This document shows, one piece after another, positions 9,155 through 19,017 of a stretch of 64,000 nt of DNA. The DNA is taken from assembly GCA_024233835.1 (NCBI GenBank), contig JACKPC010000002.1, positions 1,077,001 to 1,141,000 of the forward strand, in the 5' to 3' direction. The notes under the pieces are model-generated. The model was not told the origin of the DNA, ran no database searches, and saw only the letters and a program-made list of their open reading frames with translations. The stretch comes from Leptospiraceae bacterium (lineage in GTDB: Bacteria; Spirochaetota; Leptospiria; Leptospirales; Leptospiraceae). Made by a program: the position numbers and the translations under genes. Within the stretch, counting starts at the first letter, position 1; the number at the start of each line of letters is the position of its first letter.

Positions 9155-11188
9155 TTAGTTCCTTATATGTCCGCAGTACTGGCAAACTGCTTTTCCCTGC
9201 AAAATCGAATATTTTCCTCCGCAATGCACACAGGACTTTTCTCCAGAGCTTCTTTGAAACAATTGTTTATTGATAAGACGGTTTTTTTGCCTATCATAAA
9301 CCGATGATATTAAATTATTCTGGCTCAAATACCTGGCAAAATCATATGCTTCTGAATCAGAGACCTGTAAAAACTTTGCGAACTCAGGAATACTTATATC
9401 TTTATTTTTGTTAATATAATTTTGTATTTCATTTTTTTCTAATTCATCAAAATGATATAAAGCCCTTTTAGTATTCAACTTTCTTAGATAATACAATGGA
9501 ACAAATAAAAATAGAAGAAATATATTAATAAGCATAGCGGTCATATATCGTTTTCCTTCTATTAGTTGTTTTGCAAGTACTTCGATATACATAATAGAAA
9601 TATAAACTGACAAAGCAAAGATTCCTCCTCCCAGAAAAATTCCTAAGAATATATCACCATCACGAGAGCTTGCCTCCGAAGTAATGCCTACCAGCATAAA
9701 TGTCAGCCCCCAGGTTAATACCGGGAACTTAAACATATTCACTATATAAGAAAAAGTTTCTACTACTACAGGAATCGGTTTTTTCTTTTTCTTTTCACTT
9801 ATTGACTTATGATATTCGACTTCGCAATACGGACAAGTAATTATATTACCGGTATTTAATTCATTATAAGCACCACAATTTCGACACAACCTGTGACCTT
9901 CTTCAAATTGAAGAGCAGAAGGAGAATACACCATATTTTCTTCTTTCTTTATAATCAGCTCTCCTTCCATAGAAGAAATTAATTCATATAAACGTCTTTC
10001 ACCTACAGGAAAAAGTTTTAAAAGCTCTGTTATATTAAGTTTTCCTTCCTCCTCTACCCTTTCTATAATTTTATAGGAAGAGTTTCCATAGTAAATACTT
10101 AATATTTCCCTTGTCCAAACAAAATATACAGTTAAACTTAAGATATATAAATATAATATAGCAGGTTCTAAAGTACTTAGAGGTAGAATTGAAAAATAAA
10201 ATAAAGGAGAAGCAAAAGGTACATGATAGGATTCTCTCTTTTTTTGTTTTAAAAGATTTTCCAGATGAAAATAAAACATTCCAAATACTATCAGGAGAGT
10301 CATATTACCAGCCAGATCCGTTAAAATATGGCTAATTCGATTTTCATCCATTTTTAATGCAGGATTCAATAACCAGAAACGGGACCATTCTAAAAAAAAG
10401 AAAGAGACCAGAACAAATGTTGATAGATTTAATAGTCTTATAAATAAAATTGAAAATTGCAAAGGTAAGAATCTACATACTATAGCCAGTACTGATGCCA
10501 GTATGAAAATATACGGTAGAACTCTTCCCTGGATAAAAAACTCTTTAAAAAGCGTTTTAAGGTAAGGTCTTTTTATAACCCCCTTAGACAGATGCAAGGT
10601 ATTCTTTAACCAGGGGGACTTTTCCTCACTTAAATCAAAGCGTAAAAGAATAGATCCATCTCCCTGCTTTAACCACTTATCTTTTGTAATCCAGTTTTCT
10701 ACATCCCAGGTATTTAAGGAAAGACCTGCCGGGAGTTTTAATCTACATTCAAACATATTTATCTTGATAGGTAAATAGAAAAAAACAAATTCAAATTTTA
10801 TTATATCCTCATTATTTTCAAACTTTGTAGAATAATAATAATCATAAGAAAAACTTATCTTTTTTGTTCCGGGCTTTAATTCAGGAAAGCGGATATAATT
10901 CCGTTCTCCACCATATTTATATTGGCTAAATTCTAATTTGTTTCCTGAAGAGTCTTTTAAAGTAATATTCGAGATTCTTTTTCTTAACGGATACATATAA
11001 GGGATAGTTCCCGAGAACAGGGTTCTGTTAATAGAAGGAATACCCTCCTCTCCCGTAAAATGATATGTTTCAGTTACTCGAATAAAATCTTCTTTATGAA
11101 TAATTAAGTCGACTTCTAAAGTTTGGATCTCTACAGCGAAAACAGGACGGAAAATAAACAGCAGGAATAAAAAAATGAAAAAGCGCAT
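9155..11188 (-). CDS. Secreted-domain membrane protein with two zinc ribbons (DUF2207-like)
   Basis: Protein of 677 residues from the ATG at 11188, which has GGGGG 5 bases upstream; a TTG at 11200 is in frame but less likely. A signal peptide is followed by about 200 residues of beta-rich extracytoplasmic domain like the N-terminal part of DUF2207 membrane proteins. Several hydrophobic helices come next, then a cytoplasmic region with a zinc ribbon (CRNCG...CPYC), two more membrane segments and a second C-terminal ribbon (CVHCG...CQYC). The function is unknown. It lies between the GAF protein and the three AAA+ genes on the same strand, 96 bases before the first AAA+ gene, so it may be the membrane part of that cluster; this is inferred from position. 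Confidence 0.65.
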   Translation of the reverse strand: MRFFIFLFLLFIFRPVFAVEIQTLEVDLIIHKEDFIRVTETYHFTGEEGIPSINRTLFSGTIPYMYPLRKRISNITLKDSSGNKLEFSQYKYGGERNYIRFPELKPGTKKISFSYDYYYSTKFENNEDIIKFEFVFFYLPIKINMFECRLKLPAGLSLNTWDVENWITKDKWLKQGDGSILLRFDLSEEKSPWLKNTLHLSKGVIKRPYLKTLFKEFFIQGRVLPYIFILASVLAIVCRFLPLQFSILFIRLLNLSTFVLVSFFFLEWSRFWLLNPALKMDENRISHILTDLAGNMTLLIVFGMFYFHLENLLKQKKRESYHVPFASPLFYFSILPLSTLEPAILYLYILSLTVYFVWTREILSIYYGNSSYKIIERVEEEGKLNITELLKLFPVGERRLYELISSMEGELIIKKEENMVYSPSALQFEEGHRLCRNCGAYNELNTGNIITCPYCEVEYHKSISEKKKKKPIPVVVETFSYIVNMFKFPVLTWGLTFMLVGITSEASSRDGDIFLGIFLGGGIFALSVYISIMYIEVLAKQLIEGKRYMTAMLINIFLLFLFVPLYYLRKLNTKRALYHFDELEKNEIQNYINKNKDISIPEFAKFLQVSDSEAYDFARYLSQNNLISSVYDRQKNRLINKQLFQRSSGEKSCVHCGGKYSILQGKAVCQYCGHIRN

Positions 11189-11252
11189 TCGAACCCCCAA
11201 AAACTACCCGCGTAGTATAGGGGATATGACTTTTTTTTCAAGAATTTTATTT

Positions 11253-13550
11253 CTATTTTTTTTGAATTATAGGTTTTATTCGAATGGCCTGCAAACCACT
11301 GACTCCCTGCAATTCTTCAAGACTCAATTCTTCTACCTCTTTCTCAAGAAAACCTCGTTCTATTAAATATTCTATATATTCCATATATTCCACATATTCT
11401 TTGTGCTGGGAATAGATAATAGATATCATTCCGGGTTGTGTAATTCTTTCCTCGGTATTCTTTACTTTTGCTTTATCAATTCGCTTTTTTAAGATTTCAT
11501 AACGTATATTATAAGAGCCACTCACAATAAATTGAGTATCTTCCAGTCTATATTGTATACTTAAGGGCATATTCTGCACTAAAATTAAATGGGTTACTTC
11601 AAAATCCTCCGAAGTTTCTGATTTCAATTTTTCCGCCACATTTGCTAATCCACATAATACCTTTATCTGCCAGATTCTAAGCTCTTTCAGATACATAGGA
11701 TCATAGTAATTATTTTCTACGAGAGATTCTCCGATATAAATACTAAAATCCACACCGTCAGTTGCATTTTTCTCGAAATAATGCGGACATACCTTTTGAG
11801 CATATACTTCTTCTGTTTCTATATAATCAGATAAACTTTTATTAATAAGGCTTATGTTTTTGTCATACTCTTTACGTTTTTGATATATAGCCCCATGCTC
11901 GGAATCTAACAAAGAAATGTATTGATTATACTCCTCCTTCAATTCCGGCTGCAATTTTACAATTTTCTGCAAACCAGGGTCCACTTCAGTTTTAAAATAG
12001 TCCACAACAACAGCTTCATCACCGGTTTGAATCCCTTCTTCAAGATGTTGGATTTTCTTATTTATCTTATATATCATTTTATCTATATAGGAAAAAGGCA
12101 TAAGTGAATAAGCTCCCTTTAACAACTTACGTGCCAGATTTAATTGCAAAACCAAATCTTCCTGTATAGCATGATTTCTTCTACTTGAAGAACCTCGTAT
12201 ATCAGACATGGCAAATAAAGGATATACATTATCAAAACGTATTTCTTCCGGCTCTACCGATTCCTCTTCCAGAGCTTTTTTATGGAGATAGTTCAAAGCC
12301 GCCGATTTAAATTTCCAGGAAACTGAAGGATGTATAGCGGTATATTTTTCTTGTATAACGAGTTGTGTATTTCTCTCCATTTCGTCTAGAATTTTTCTTG
12401 TAGCCAGGCTGAATAAGGAAAGTACCTGCTCCATTTTTACCTTAAACAATGGTGAAAATAAACCCGGAATATGTGAGAATATTTGTAAAGCTCCAATTAA
12501 TTTCTCTTCATAGTATAAGGGAGCAATAAAAATGCTCCGAATTCCTTTTTCACCCATTTCTAATTCAATCTTTGATTTTTTCTCCAGCTTTTGCAAATCA
12601 TCAATAGTTATAGGTGAAGAACTTTCCAACAACCTGACATATAAAGAATCTTTAAAGTCTTCAAAACTCCATTGACTGCATAAAATATGCTTTCTATGAA
12701 TCGCTTCTTCAATACCTTTGTTTATGAGAAATATTCTATCTTTATCAATGGCTGCAAGACCCAATATTATTTCTTTTATTTGTAAATAGGCTCGGATTTG
12801 TTCCTGTATTTTTAGAAACTTTTCAAATGATGTTAATGCATCTCCTTCTATTAAACTTTCTCGTAGAGAAGAAATAAGTTGATGCTGCGTTAATTCTATC
12901 GCTCGAACCAATAATAAACCTTTAAACTCAAAATTATTTAGATCTATATATTGTCTCCAAACAGTTAAGTTATCCGCATTACTCTTTATATGTTCCAGTT
13001 CTTCTGAACTCAGAACCGATATTTCTTTTTTCTTAACAATTTCAATATAGCAAACGTCAAGATTTATTAAGAAATAATTTAACAATCCTGTATCCTTATT
13101 CTGAACCTGAAAAACTTTTTCTACTCCTAATTCAAGCTGGAGACCGTAAAACTCCTTTGCAATAAAAAGATAAGCGTTTAACTCTTTAAAATCTTCAATG
13201 AATCCTGTACCATAAGAAAGAAAAAGCCTAAATTGTTTTTCTGGTGTTACAAATAGTTCTTCGAACTCAGAACTTGCATAAATAACCACATTATCAAACG
13301 GTTTTAAAATGCCTATATATTGTTTTTGAGAATTTACAATCGGATGTAAGAGATCAAGTATATCCTTATATTCTAGTATATTTACCTCTTCACCTGTTTT
13401 TACTAACTGTCTATCTTCGATAGAGTCTATGATACTTTTTATATAGCTTCCCTTTTTATCATCATTTACCAACTCTGTAAGTTTACCAATTAAAGGTTCA
13501 AAGGAAATTTCAGCATGAATATTAATTTTTTTTTCCAGAGTTTCAATCAT
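11253..13550 (-). CDS. GAF-domain protein with degenerate cyclase-like segment
   Basis: Protein of 765 residues without membrane segments. The middle (about 330-400) matches the end of a GAF domain (IRSIFIAPLYYEEKLIGALQ). A following segment, YPLFAMSDIRGSSSRRN (about 450-466), recalls the start of class III nucleotide cyclases (ADIRGSS), but the rest of a catalytic cyclase domain is not evident. The C-terminal 250 residues are charged and helical. Proteins of similar plan annotated only as GAF proteins are, from memory, common in Bacteroidetes and spirochaetes. The ATG start follows GGAGG. It lies between a transducer and a membrane zinc-ribbon protein, so a cytoplasmic sensor role is plausible; no enzymatic activity can be assigned. 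Confidence 0.65.
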   Translation of the reverse strand: MIETLEKKINIHAEISFEPLIGKLTELVNDDKKGSYIKSIIDSIEDRQLVKTGEEVNILEYKDILDLLHPIVNSQKQYIGILKPFDNVVIYASSEFEELFVTPEKQFRLFLSYGTGFIEDFKELNAYLFIAKEFYGLQLELGVEKVFQVQNKDTGLLNYFLINLDVCYIEIVKKKEISVLSSEELEHIKSNADNLTVWRQYIDLNNFEFKGLLLVRAIELTQHQLISSLRESLIEGDALTSFEKFLKIQEQIRAYLQIKEIILGLAAIDKDRIFLINKGIEEAIHRKHILCSQWSFEDFKDSLYVRLLESSSPITIDDLQKLEKKSKIELEMGEKGIRSIFIAPLYYEEKLIGALQIFSHIPGLFSPLFKVKMEQVLSLFSLATRKILDEMERNTQLVIQEKYTAIHPSVSWKFKSAALNYLHKKALEEESVEPEEIRFDNVYPLFAMSDIRGSSSRRNHAIQEDLVLQLNLARKLLKGAYSLMPFSYIDKMIYKINKKIQHLEEGIQTGDEAVVVDYFKTEVDPGLQKIVKLQPELKEEYNQYISLLDSEHGAIYQKRKEYDKNISLINKSLSDYIETEEVYAQKVCPHYFEKNATDGVDFSIYIGESLVENNYYDPMYLKELRIWQIKVLCGLANVAEKLKSETSEDFEVTHLILVQNMPLSIQYRLEDTQFIVSGSYNIRYEILKKRIDKAKVKNTEERITQPGMISIIYSQHKEYVEYMEYIEYLIERGFLEKEVEELSLEELQGVSGLQAIRIKPIIQKK

Positions 13551-13591
13551 AGTAATTCCTCCATTTAGTAAACAAATCGACTTTCATTATC

Positions 13592-15385
13592 TTAAGACAT
13601 TTTAAAAAACATAATTTTACTTTGTAATTCCTTAACTTTCAACATTAAACTTTCAGAAATTTCTGTTAATTCAGCAGAAGCATTGAAAGTTCCGGCACTT
13701 TCAGCTCGTATCCCTTCTACGCCTTTCACAATCTCATCACTTGTCTCAATTTGCTCAGCAGTAGCTTTTGAGATAGCATATGTAATCTTTAGAGATGACT
13801 GAAACGATTGATTAAACTGCTCTCCGCTTGTTAACTGATTTTCTAAACGATTATTAATTATATCTACTTCTTCCTTTGCCATAAGTACTTTATTAAAAAT
13901 ATCTTCAAAAGCTTCAGCAGATAACTGCGTGGATTGTTTACCATCGAGGACTTTTTTATTTGCCATATCTGAAAACTTTGCGATTTCATTTGAGTTCTTC
14001 AAGGTTTTCTCAGCTAATTTAGAAATTTCAGATGCTACAACGGCAAAACCTCTTCCGTATTCACCGGCCCTGGCTGATTCTATAGAAGCATTTAAAGACA
14101 GGAGATTTACTTGATCGGCAATATCAGAAATGGACCGAACAATATCGTTAATTTTATTAGTAGTCTCATGAATGTCTTCCATTTTTATATTAGTCTGGTT
14201 TATGGCTTCTTTACCCTTTTCAACATAATCCAGGGTTAATTTGGAAGCATCAATAGCTTTAGCGGAAGAGTTGGAAAGTTCTACTGCTTCTTTTTGCAAC
14301 TGGGTCTGTAATAGCTCTGTTTGTTTAACAATTTCAACTGATGTTTTAGTTATAGAATCAATTCCTTTTATGGAACTCAATATAATTCCTAATGCCTTTG
14401 ATATACTTTCAACAGATTCTGATTGGCTTTTAGTACCTGTATTTAAGCTATGACTACTTCTATCTAATCGTTCTGCATATATAGCAACATCGTTTGATAA
14501 GATTAGAACGGAAGAAATAACTTTTTGAATAGACTCGACAACTTTTTTTATATTTAATATCATCTTACCAAATTCATCGTTCGTTACTATAGGAATCTTT
14601 CCGCTCATGTCTCCCCTCGCTAATTTATCCAGGGTTCCGGAAACTCTATTAATTCCAATGTTGATAGAAGTTGATATACTATTTACTGATATAAACACTG
14701 TAATCAAGTTAAATGCTAAAAGAACAAATATATGAATAAGAATGTTCTTTATAACTAAATCTCCTACAGTCACAAAATATAATAAATATCCAATAATTGC
14801 TGTTGTAATGATGACTAAACCTAAAACAAGAAATAGAATTCTTCTTGTTATACTAAAAGAATCAGTTGTCAGGTTTTCAACTTCAATTTCACTCAGTTCT
14901 GATGATGATATAACTTCAGCTAAAAAAGATTCTGTGATAAAATAGGCAACTAATGCGGAAATTGGAATCGCAGATAATATAGCAACAGGAAGGGCTAACA
15001 TCTCTACAAATTTTAACTCAGTTAAATTAATAAAAATAATGAATGCACTTCCACCCGCTACTATCCAGCGAATACTTATATCAAATAAGACAACTAAGGG
15101 AAATTCCAGTAACTTCTTTTTTAGTTCTTTTTTCTCATCAAGAGTTCCGGAATGATCATAAACTTTATTCAAAAGAGGAATTAACTTAACTTTTCGAATA
15201 ATAAGACCAATCACAATTCCAAAAATACTTCCCATAATTGCCGCTATTCCAAGAGCATATATTTTCTCTTTCACTAAATCGAGACAAATAAAACCAAAAT
15301 AAACAACAATAGGAACCGGTGCTGAGTATATAAATAATTCTATCCGAAAGAATAATCTTATAAACGAAAGCGTAGATAAGTTCAT
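13592..15385 (-). CDS. Methyl-accepting chemotaxis-type transducer
   Basis: Protein of 597 residues. The first 240 form a six-helix membrane domain with no large periplasmic loop. A HAMP linker follows (about 240-295, with GDMSGKIP and DEFGKM), then a long coiled-coil signalling domain with the conserved hairpin tip (NLLSLNASIESARAGEYGRG, about 425-445). The tip binds CheA/CheW in known transducers. The membrane domain is clearly homologous to that of the SpoIIE phosphatase at 43740, including IRWIVAGG against IERWLAGG. What it senses is unknown. It belongs to the long minus-strand run leading to the three AAA+ genes. Confidence 0.9.
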   Translation of the reverse strand: MNLSTLSFIRLFFRIELFIYSAPVPIVVYFGFICLDLVKEKIYALGIAAIMGSIFGIVIGLIIRKVKLIPLLNKVYDHSGTLDEKKELKKKLLEFPLVVLFDISIRWIVAGGSAFIIFINLTELKFVEMLALPVAILSAIPISALVAYFITESFLAEVISSSELSEIEVENLTTDSFSITRRILFLVLGLVIITTAIIGYLLYFVTVGDLVIKNILIHIFVLLAFNLITVFISVNSISTSINIGINRVSGTLDKLARGDMSGKIPIVTNDEFGKMILNIKKVVESIQKVISSVLILSNDVAIYAERLDRSSHSLNTGTKSQSESVESISKALGIILSSIKGIDSITKTSVEIVKQTELLQTQLQKEAVELSNSSAKAIDASKLTLDYVEKGKEAINQTNIKMEDIHETTNKINDIVRSISDIADQVNLLSLNASIESARAGEYGRGFAVVASEISKLAEKTLKNSNEIAKFSDMANKKVLDGKQSTQLSAEAFEDIFNKVLMAKEEVDIINNRLENQLTSGEQFNQSFQSSLKITYAISKATAEQIETSDEIVKGVEGIRAESAGTFNASAELTEISESLMLKVKELQSKIMFFKMS

Positions 15386-15426
15386 AGATACATAATCTAT
15401 TCATATTGAAAAAAGATACAAGCTTT

Positions 15427-16695
15427 TTATGGAAAAAGTTTATCAATCACATCATAAAATTCCTTAGCACCCAGAATGGAGAAATGATTTTTACCTTTTA
15501 TTAATGTCGAGCGAAGCCCCGGATTTTCTTTTTTACGAAAGACTTTATCTCTTAGATATTCAAGACTTGTTCTTTCGACTATACCATCACCAAATAAAGA
15601 GTCAAACCGCCCATTCCCCTCCGAAAAAAAAGAGTAAATTTGGTAAGCATCTATATTATCAAGCTCTCCATAGTAATGACTCATTGCATATCTTCTTATC
15701 TGGGCAGAACTCTCCCAGTCCTCTTTTCTGATAACACCATGAGATAAATCTTTGATTCCATCACTACGCATATTTCCAATCATCCCAATTAGCTTAAAAG
15801 CTGTATCAGGAGAAACTTCCATAAGAAATCCGAACCAGAAACCAATTTTTTCCAGGTAAGACCCTCCATCCGGTGAACTAATTAAAAGTACCTTTTTAAT
15901 TTTATTTAACCAGGGTTTTTCAAGTTGCATAGCACGATATAAGGTACTCCTAATAATCAATCCTCCCTGGCTATAGGCAATAATATGCAAATTCGGTTCA
16001 TTGGATTGAGAAAAATATTCATCTAATAACTCTAATAAATAGTCTCCGTTTTGAGAGGTATGAAGTCCATGGTTAAAGCGTATAAATAAAGGAGGATAAG
16101 ATCTCCTCAATAAACTATCCGCAAGCCCTAAAGATACCTGCTTTTTTTCCTCTACTATTTCTTCTTTATCTAACCAGACCGTTTCATCACAAAATAAACC
16201 CGGTATATATAATATAGGTGTTTTCCCGTTTTCCTTTATAATAGATTCAATGGCTTCTCCTACACTAATATCCACACCTTTTTTGCGAAAACTCATTTTA
16301 ATGTGACTTAAACTATAACTATTATGATGAGAACTTCCTAATATACTACTAATTGCTTTATTATCATAAATAAAATCAATAGCAAATTTTCTGGCAATTT
16401 CTAAAGATTCAGAACTAATCGAAAAAGCAAATTCTACGTGCTCCATGGAAGAATCCATTGCATTTTCCACTACATCTTTAGAATACCTCACATTATCACG
16501 AGCTATTTGTAGACCCTTTTCCCAGTCTTCTACGAAGAAGAAAAATAATGATAGGAAATGTAACAGATTTCCGGTCAGGTGTAAACTTCCTCCCGCAATT
16601 TCTTTCCCACTTAGCAAAGCTAATTTACTCAACTGCTCTGCAAAGCGAACAGAACCTTCTGAAATTGAATGTAAAAATTGTATAATCGGAAGCAT
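15427..16695 (-). CDS. Alpha/beta-hydrolase, lipase-like
   Basis: Protein of 422 residues. About 110 helical residues precede an alpha/beta-hydrolase core. The nucleophile elbow is IIAYSQGGLIIR (Ser near 240), a downstream DGIVERTS segment may supply the acid, and GKNHFSILG near the C-terminus supplies a candidate catalytic histidine. These suggest a serine esterase or lipase; the substrate is unknown. The ATG start has GAAGG upstream and lies 15 bases after the glpD stop, so it is probably cotranscribed with glpD. The helical N-terminus may mediate membrane or partner contact. Confidence 0.75.
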   Translation of the reverse strand: MLPIIQFLHSISEGSVRFAEQLSKLALLSGKEIAGGSLHLTGNLLHFLSLFFFFVEDWEKGLQIARDNVRYSKDVVENAMDSSMEHVEFAFSISSESLEIARKFAIDFIYDNKAISSILGSSHHNSYSLSHIKMSFRKKGVDISVGEAIESIIKENGKTPILYIPGLFCDETVWLDKEEIVEEKKQVSLGLADSLLRRSYPPLFIRFNHGLHTSQNGDYLLELLDEYFSQSNEPNLHIIAYSQGGLIIRSTLYRAMQLEKPWLNKIKKVLLISSPDGGSYLEKIGFWFGFLMEVSPDTAFKLIGMIGNMRSDGIKDLSHGVIRKEDWESSAQIRRYAMSHYYGELDNIDAYQIYSFFSEGNGRFDSLFGDGIVERTSLEYLRDKVFRKKENPGLRSTLIKGKNHFSILGAKEFYDVIDKLFP

Positions 16696-16710
16696 TACAC
16701 CTTCTCTTCT

Positions 16711-18348
16711 TTAAGTTTCTTTTGGAATGTAACAGGCTCTCAGAACTCGATCTTCCTCTTCAAGCCCCGCTTTATCCCAGGATAAAATAGTGGCCAATTT
16801 TTGCATAATCTTTTTATGCTCTTCTTCTACGGGCAAACCCGGTATTCCTACTCCCGATCGACGTAAATAAAAGTCTCTTGCTGTAACGATGTCTTCATTG
16901 CTACAGATATATTCAATCTCTTCTTCGTATATTTTTTCGTAATTTGCAAGAGAATAAACATTTCGTCTAGAATTTTTTAAAATTTTCTCAGCCTGACTTC
17001 CGTATCTTTTCGCTATCGTTTCTAACTTCTCACCTTCTATTTCCGGAAATTTCTTTTGTAAGTCATCAACCAGTTCTTTTAGAGTATTATATCTTCCTGA
17101 AATTAGTGGTGTTCGATCTGTTGTGCAAGATACATTAGTATTTCCTAAATATTTGGTCAGATGATTTACCAGATTCTCTGCAACCGCGCGACTTGTTGTA
17201 TATTTACCACCCAGAGCAGAGAAAAAACCCGGAAGTCCTTTTTCCTTGTGATCCAAAATTTCCGACTTGCGAGAAGCATTATACGTATCCGACTTTTCTC
17301 CGGGATCTTCAACGAGCGGACGTAAGCCTCCATAAAAATAATCTACATCATCGATGCTAAGCTTTGCCAGACCAAAACTATAATTAACCTCATCAATTAA
17401 ATCCAGAATTTCTTTCTTAGTAACTCTCATGGCATCCGGTTCTTCATTAAAAGAAGTATCGGTGGTACCAATCAGGGTTTTATTCCTCCAGGGAATCACA
17501 AAAAGATGGGATCCATCCCTCTTCTGCAAAACGATACATTTATTACCACTTATCTTTCTTGTTACAATATGAATCCCTTTGGAGCGTACAAGTTTTGCAT
17601 CCATTTTAATTCCCGCCATATCTTCTATGTAATCCGCCCAGGGACCTGCTGAGTTAACCAGGGTTCTACTCTCTACACTAATAAGCTCCCCACTCAGTAC
17701 ATCTTTTAAATCTACTAAAAAATTACCAGTTTCCAATCTTGCTATTTTGATTACCTGTGTATAGTTTCTGGCAACAGCCCCCTGCTCCCTTGCTGAAAAA
17801 ATAAATTCGGTAGTATGCCTTTCCGGATTAATATTAGTATAGTCATAATAAAGGTAAGCTCCACGTAAACGGGCTCTGCTTATTTCAGGTGCTTCATAAA
17901 TTGCTTCTTCTCTTGAATACGATCTGTATTTTGGTATGAGCCTATCTGTACTTATATCTTTATTTTTATCATAAGATAATTTATCATACATCAACATGCC
18001 GGCTCCCAGCATAAATTTTGTTTTCATATCATAAATTGGTATAAAAAAGCCGAGTGTCTCTACTGCATGAGGGCTTATTTTTGCAAGAATTCTTCTTTCT
18101 CTTAAAGATTCTCTCACGAGTCCCAATTCAAAATTTTTTAAATACCTGAGCCCTCCGTGAATCAATTTGGATGTAGCCTGACTGGTTCCCGATGCATAAT
18201 CAGATTTTTCAACCAGAAGCCCCTTTAAACCTCTCAGGGTACTATCCCAGAGTATATTTGCACCGGTAATACCACCTCCGATAATGAGTACATCGTATAC
18301 CCTGTCTTTTAATGACTGAATGTTACTTCGAAATTTATTTGCATTCAT
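16711..18348 (-). CDS. glpD: Aerobic glycerol-3-phosphate dehydrogenase
   Basis: Protein of 545 residues, normal length for GlpD/GlpA-type flavoenzymes. They oxidise sn-glycerol 3-phosphate to dihydroxyacetone phosphate and pass electrons to quinone at the inner membrane. The FAD-binding motif IIGGGITGANI lies near residue 23, followed by SQATSKLIHGGLRYLK, typical of the family, and the DAO core continues to about 380 with GTTDTSF and ALGGKYTTSR. The C-terminal helical domain is present. The start has GGGGAG upstream. It follows a TetR gene by 44 bases and an alkyl-DHAP-synthase-like gene, and both enzymes act around dihydroxyacetone phosphate. Confidence 0.93.
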   Translation of the reverse strand: MNANKFRSNIQSLKDRVYDVLIIGGGITGANILWDSTLRGLKGLLVEKSDYASGTSQATSKLIHGGLRYLKNFELGLVRESLRERRILAKISPHAVETLGFFIPIYDMKTKFMLGAGMLMYDKLSYDKNKDISTDRLIPKYRSYSREEAIYEAPEISRARLRGAYLYYDYTNINPERHTTEFIFSAREQGAVARNYTQVIKIARLETGNFLVDLKDVLSGELISVESRTLVNSAGPWADYIEDMAGIKMDAKLVRSKGIHIVTRKISGNKCIVLQKRDGSHLFVIPWRNKTLIGTTDTSFNEEPDAMRVTKKEILDLIDEVNYSFGLAKLSIDDVDYFYGGLRPLVEDPGEKSDTYNASRKSEILDHKEKGLPGFFSALGGKYTTSRAVAENLVNHLTKYLGNTNVSCTTDRTPLISGRYNTLKELVDDLQKKFPEIEGEKLETIAKRYGSQAEKILKNSRRNVYSLANYEKIYEEEIEYICSNEDIVTARDFYLRRSGVGIPGLPVEEEHKKIMQKLATILSWDKAGLEEEDRVLRACYIPKET

Positions 18349-18392
18349 TTGTAAACTCCCCTGTTATAATTCATGAGATTTATTTAATATAC

Positions 18393-19016
18393 TTATTTTT
18401 TAAACAAACCTCGAAAGAATATTGTTTCTACAAGTTCCATATATTGTTTGGCATCCAGTATCTCTTCTTTGAAATGCCCATCCAATAAAATATCTATAGC
18501 ACCACTCAGCATTCCCCAACTTGCTCCGACATATACAAAAGGTGGAGCTTCTTCTATAAGATTTTGTTTTTTAGCATTTTTATATATACTTTCTAAAAAG
18601 ACCAATCTTTCTTTTCTTTCAAATTCCATCTCCTGAATAGTTTCAGGAGGCAAATTATTTACAACGATACTTTCCGAACATTTTTTAACGACCTGATAAA
18701 GGGTTTTATCATCCAAACAATGTTCTATATACGTTCTAATGGCAGAACGTATTTCTCTTGCCGGATCAAGATTTACATCTATAGCTTGCATCTTTTCTCT
18801 CAAAGTCCGATAAAAATCCACTACGATCTTTGCCATTAAATCGTCTTTGCTTTTGAAATGGAGATAAAGCGTTCCCCTACCTATTTCCAACTTCTTTGCA
18901 AGAGTATCCATGCTAACCAGGCTCGGATGATTTTTTCGAAAGAGAAGAATAGCCATTTTTATTATTTTATCTTCTCTCTTTTGAAATTCTTTTTGTTTCC
19001 TTTCTTTTACACCCAT
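18393..19016 (-). CDS. TetR-family transcriptional regulator
   Basis: Protein of 207 residues. An N-terminal helix-turn-helix (VSMDTLAKKLEIGRGTLYLH, about 36-55) is followed by FKSKDDLMAKIV, the standard TetR signature. The remainder is a helical ligand-binding domain with no recognisable ligand. The ATG starts 1 base after the stop of the FAD oxidase gene, so the two are translated from one message, with glpD next. A cluster of short palindromes ahead of this operon (20662-20696) is the likely operator, which would make the regulator autoregulatory. Lipid-related TetR control is plausible from the neighbours but is inferred. Confidence 0.9.
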   Translation of the reverse strand: MGVKERKQKEFQKREDKIIKMAILLFRKNHPSLVSMDTLAKKLEIGRGTLYLHFKSKDDLMAKIVVDFYRTLREKMQAIDVNLDPAREIRSAIRTYIEHCLDDKTLYQVVKKCSESIVVNNLPPETIQEMEFERKERLVFLESIYKNAKKQNLIEEAPPFVYVGASWGMLSGAIDILLDGHFKEEILDAKQYMELVETIFFRGLFKK

Positions 19017-19017
19017 T

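Noticed and set aside
11176..11195. GGGGGTTCGAAT resembling a tRNA T-arm
   Set aside because: No acceptor, D or anticodon arms can be found around it; it is the ribosome site and start of the membrane protein gene.
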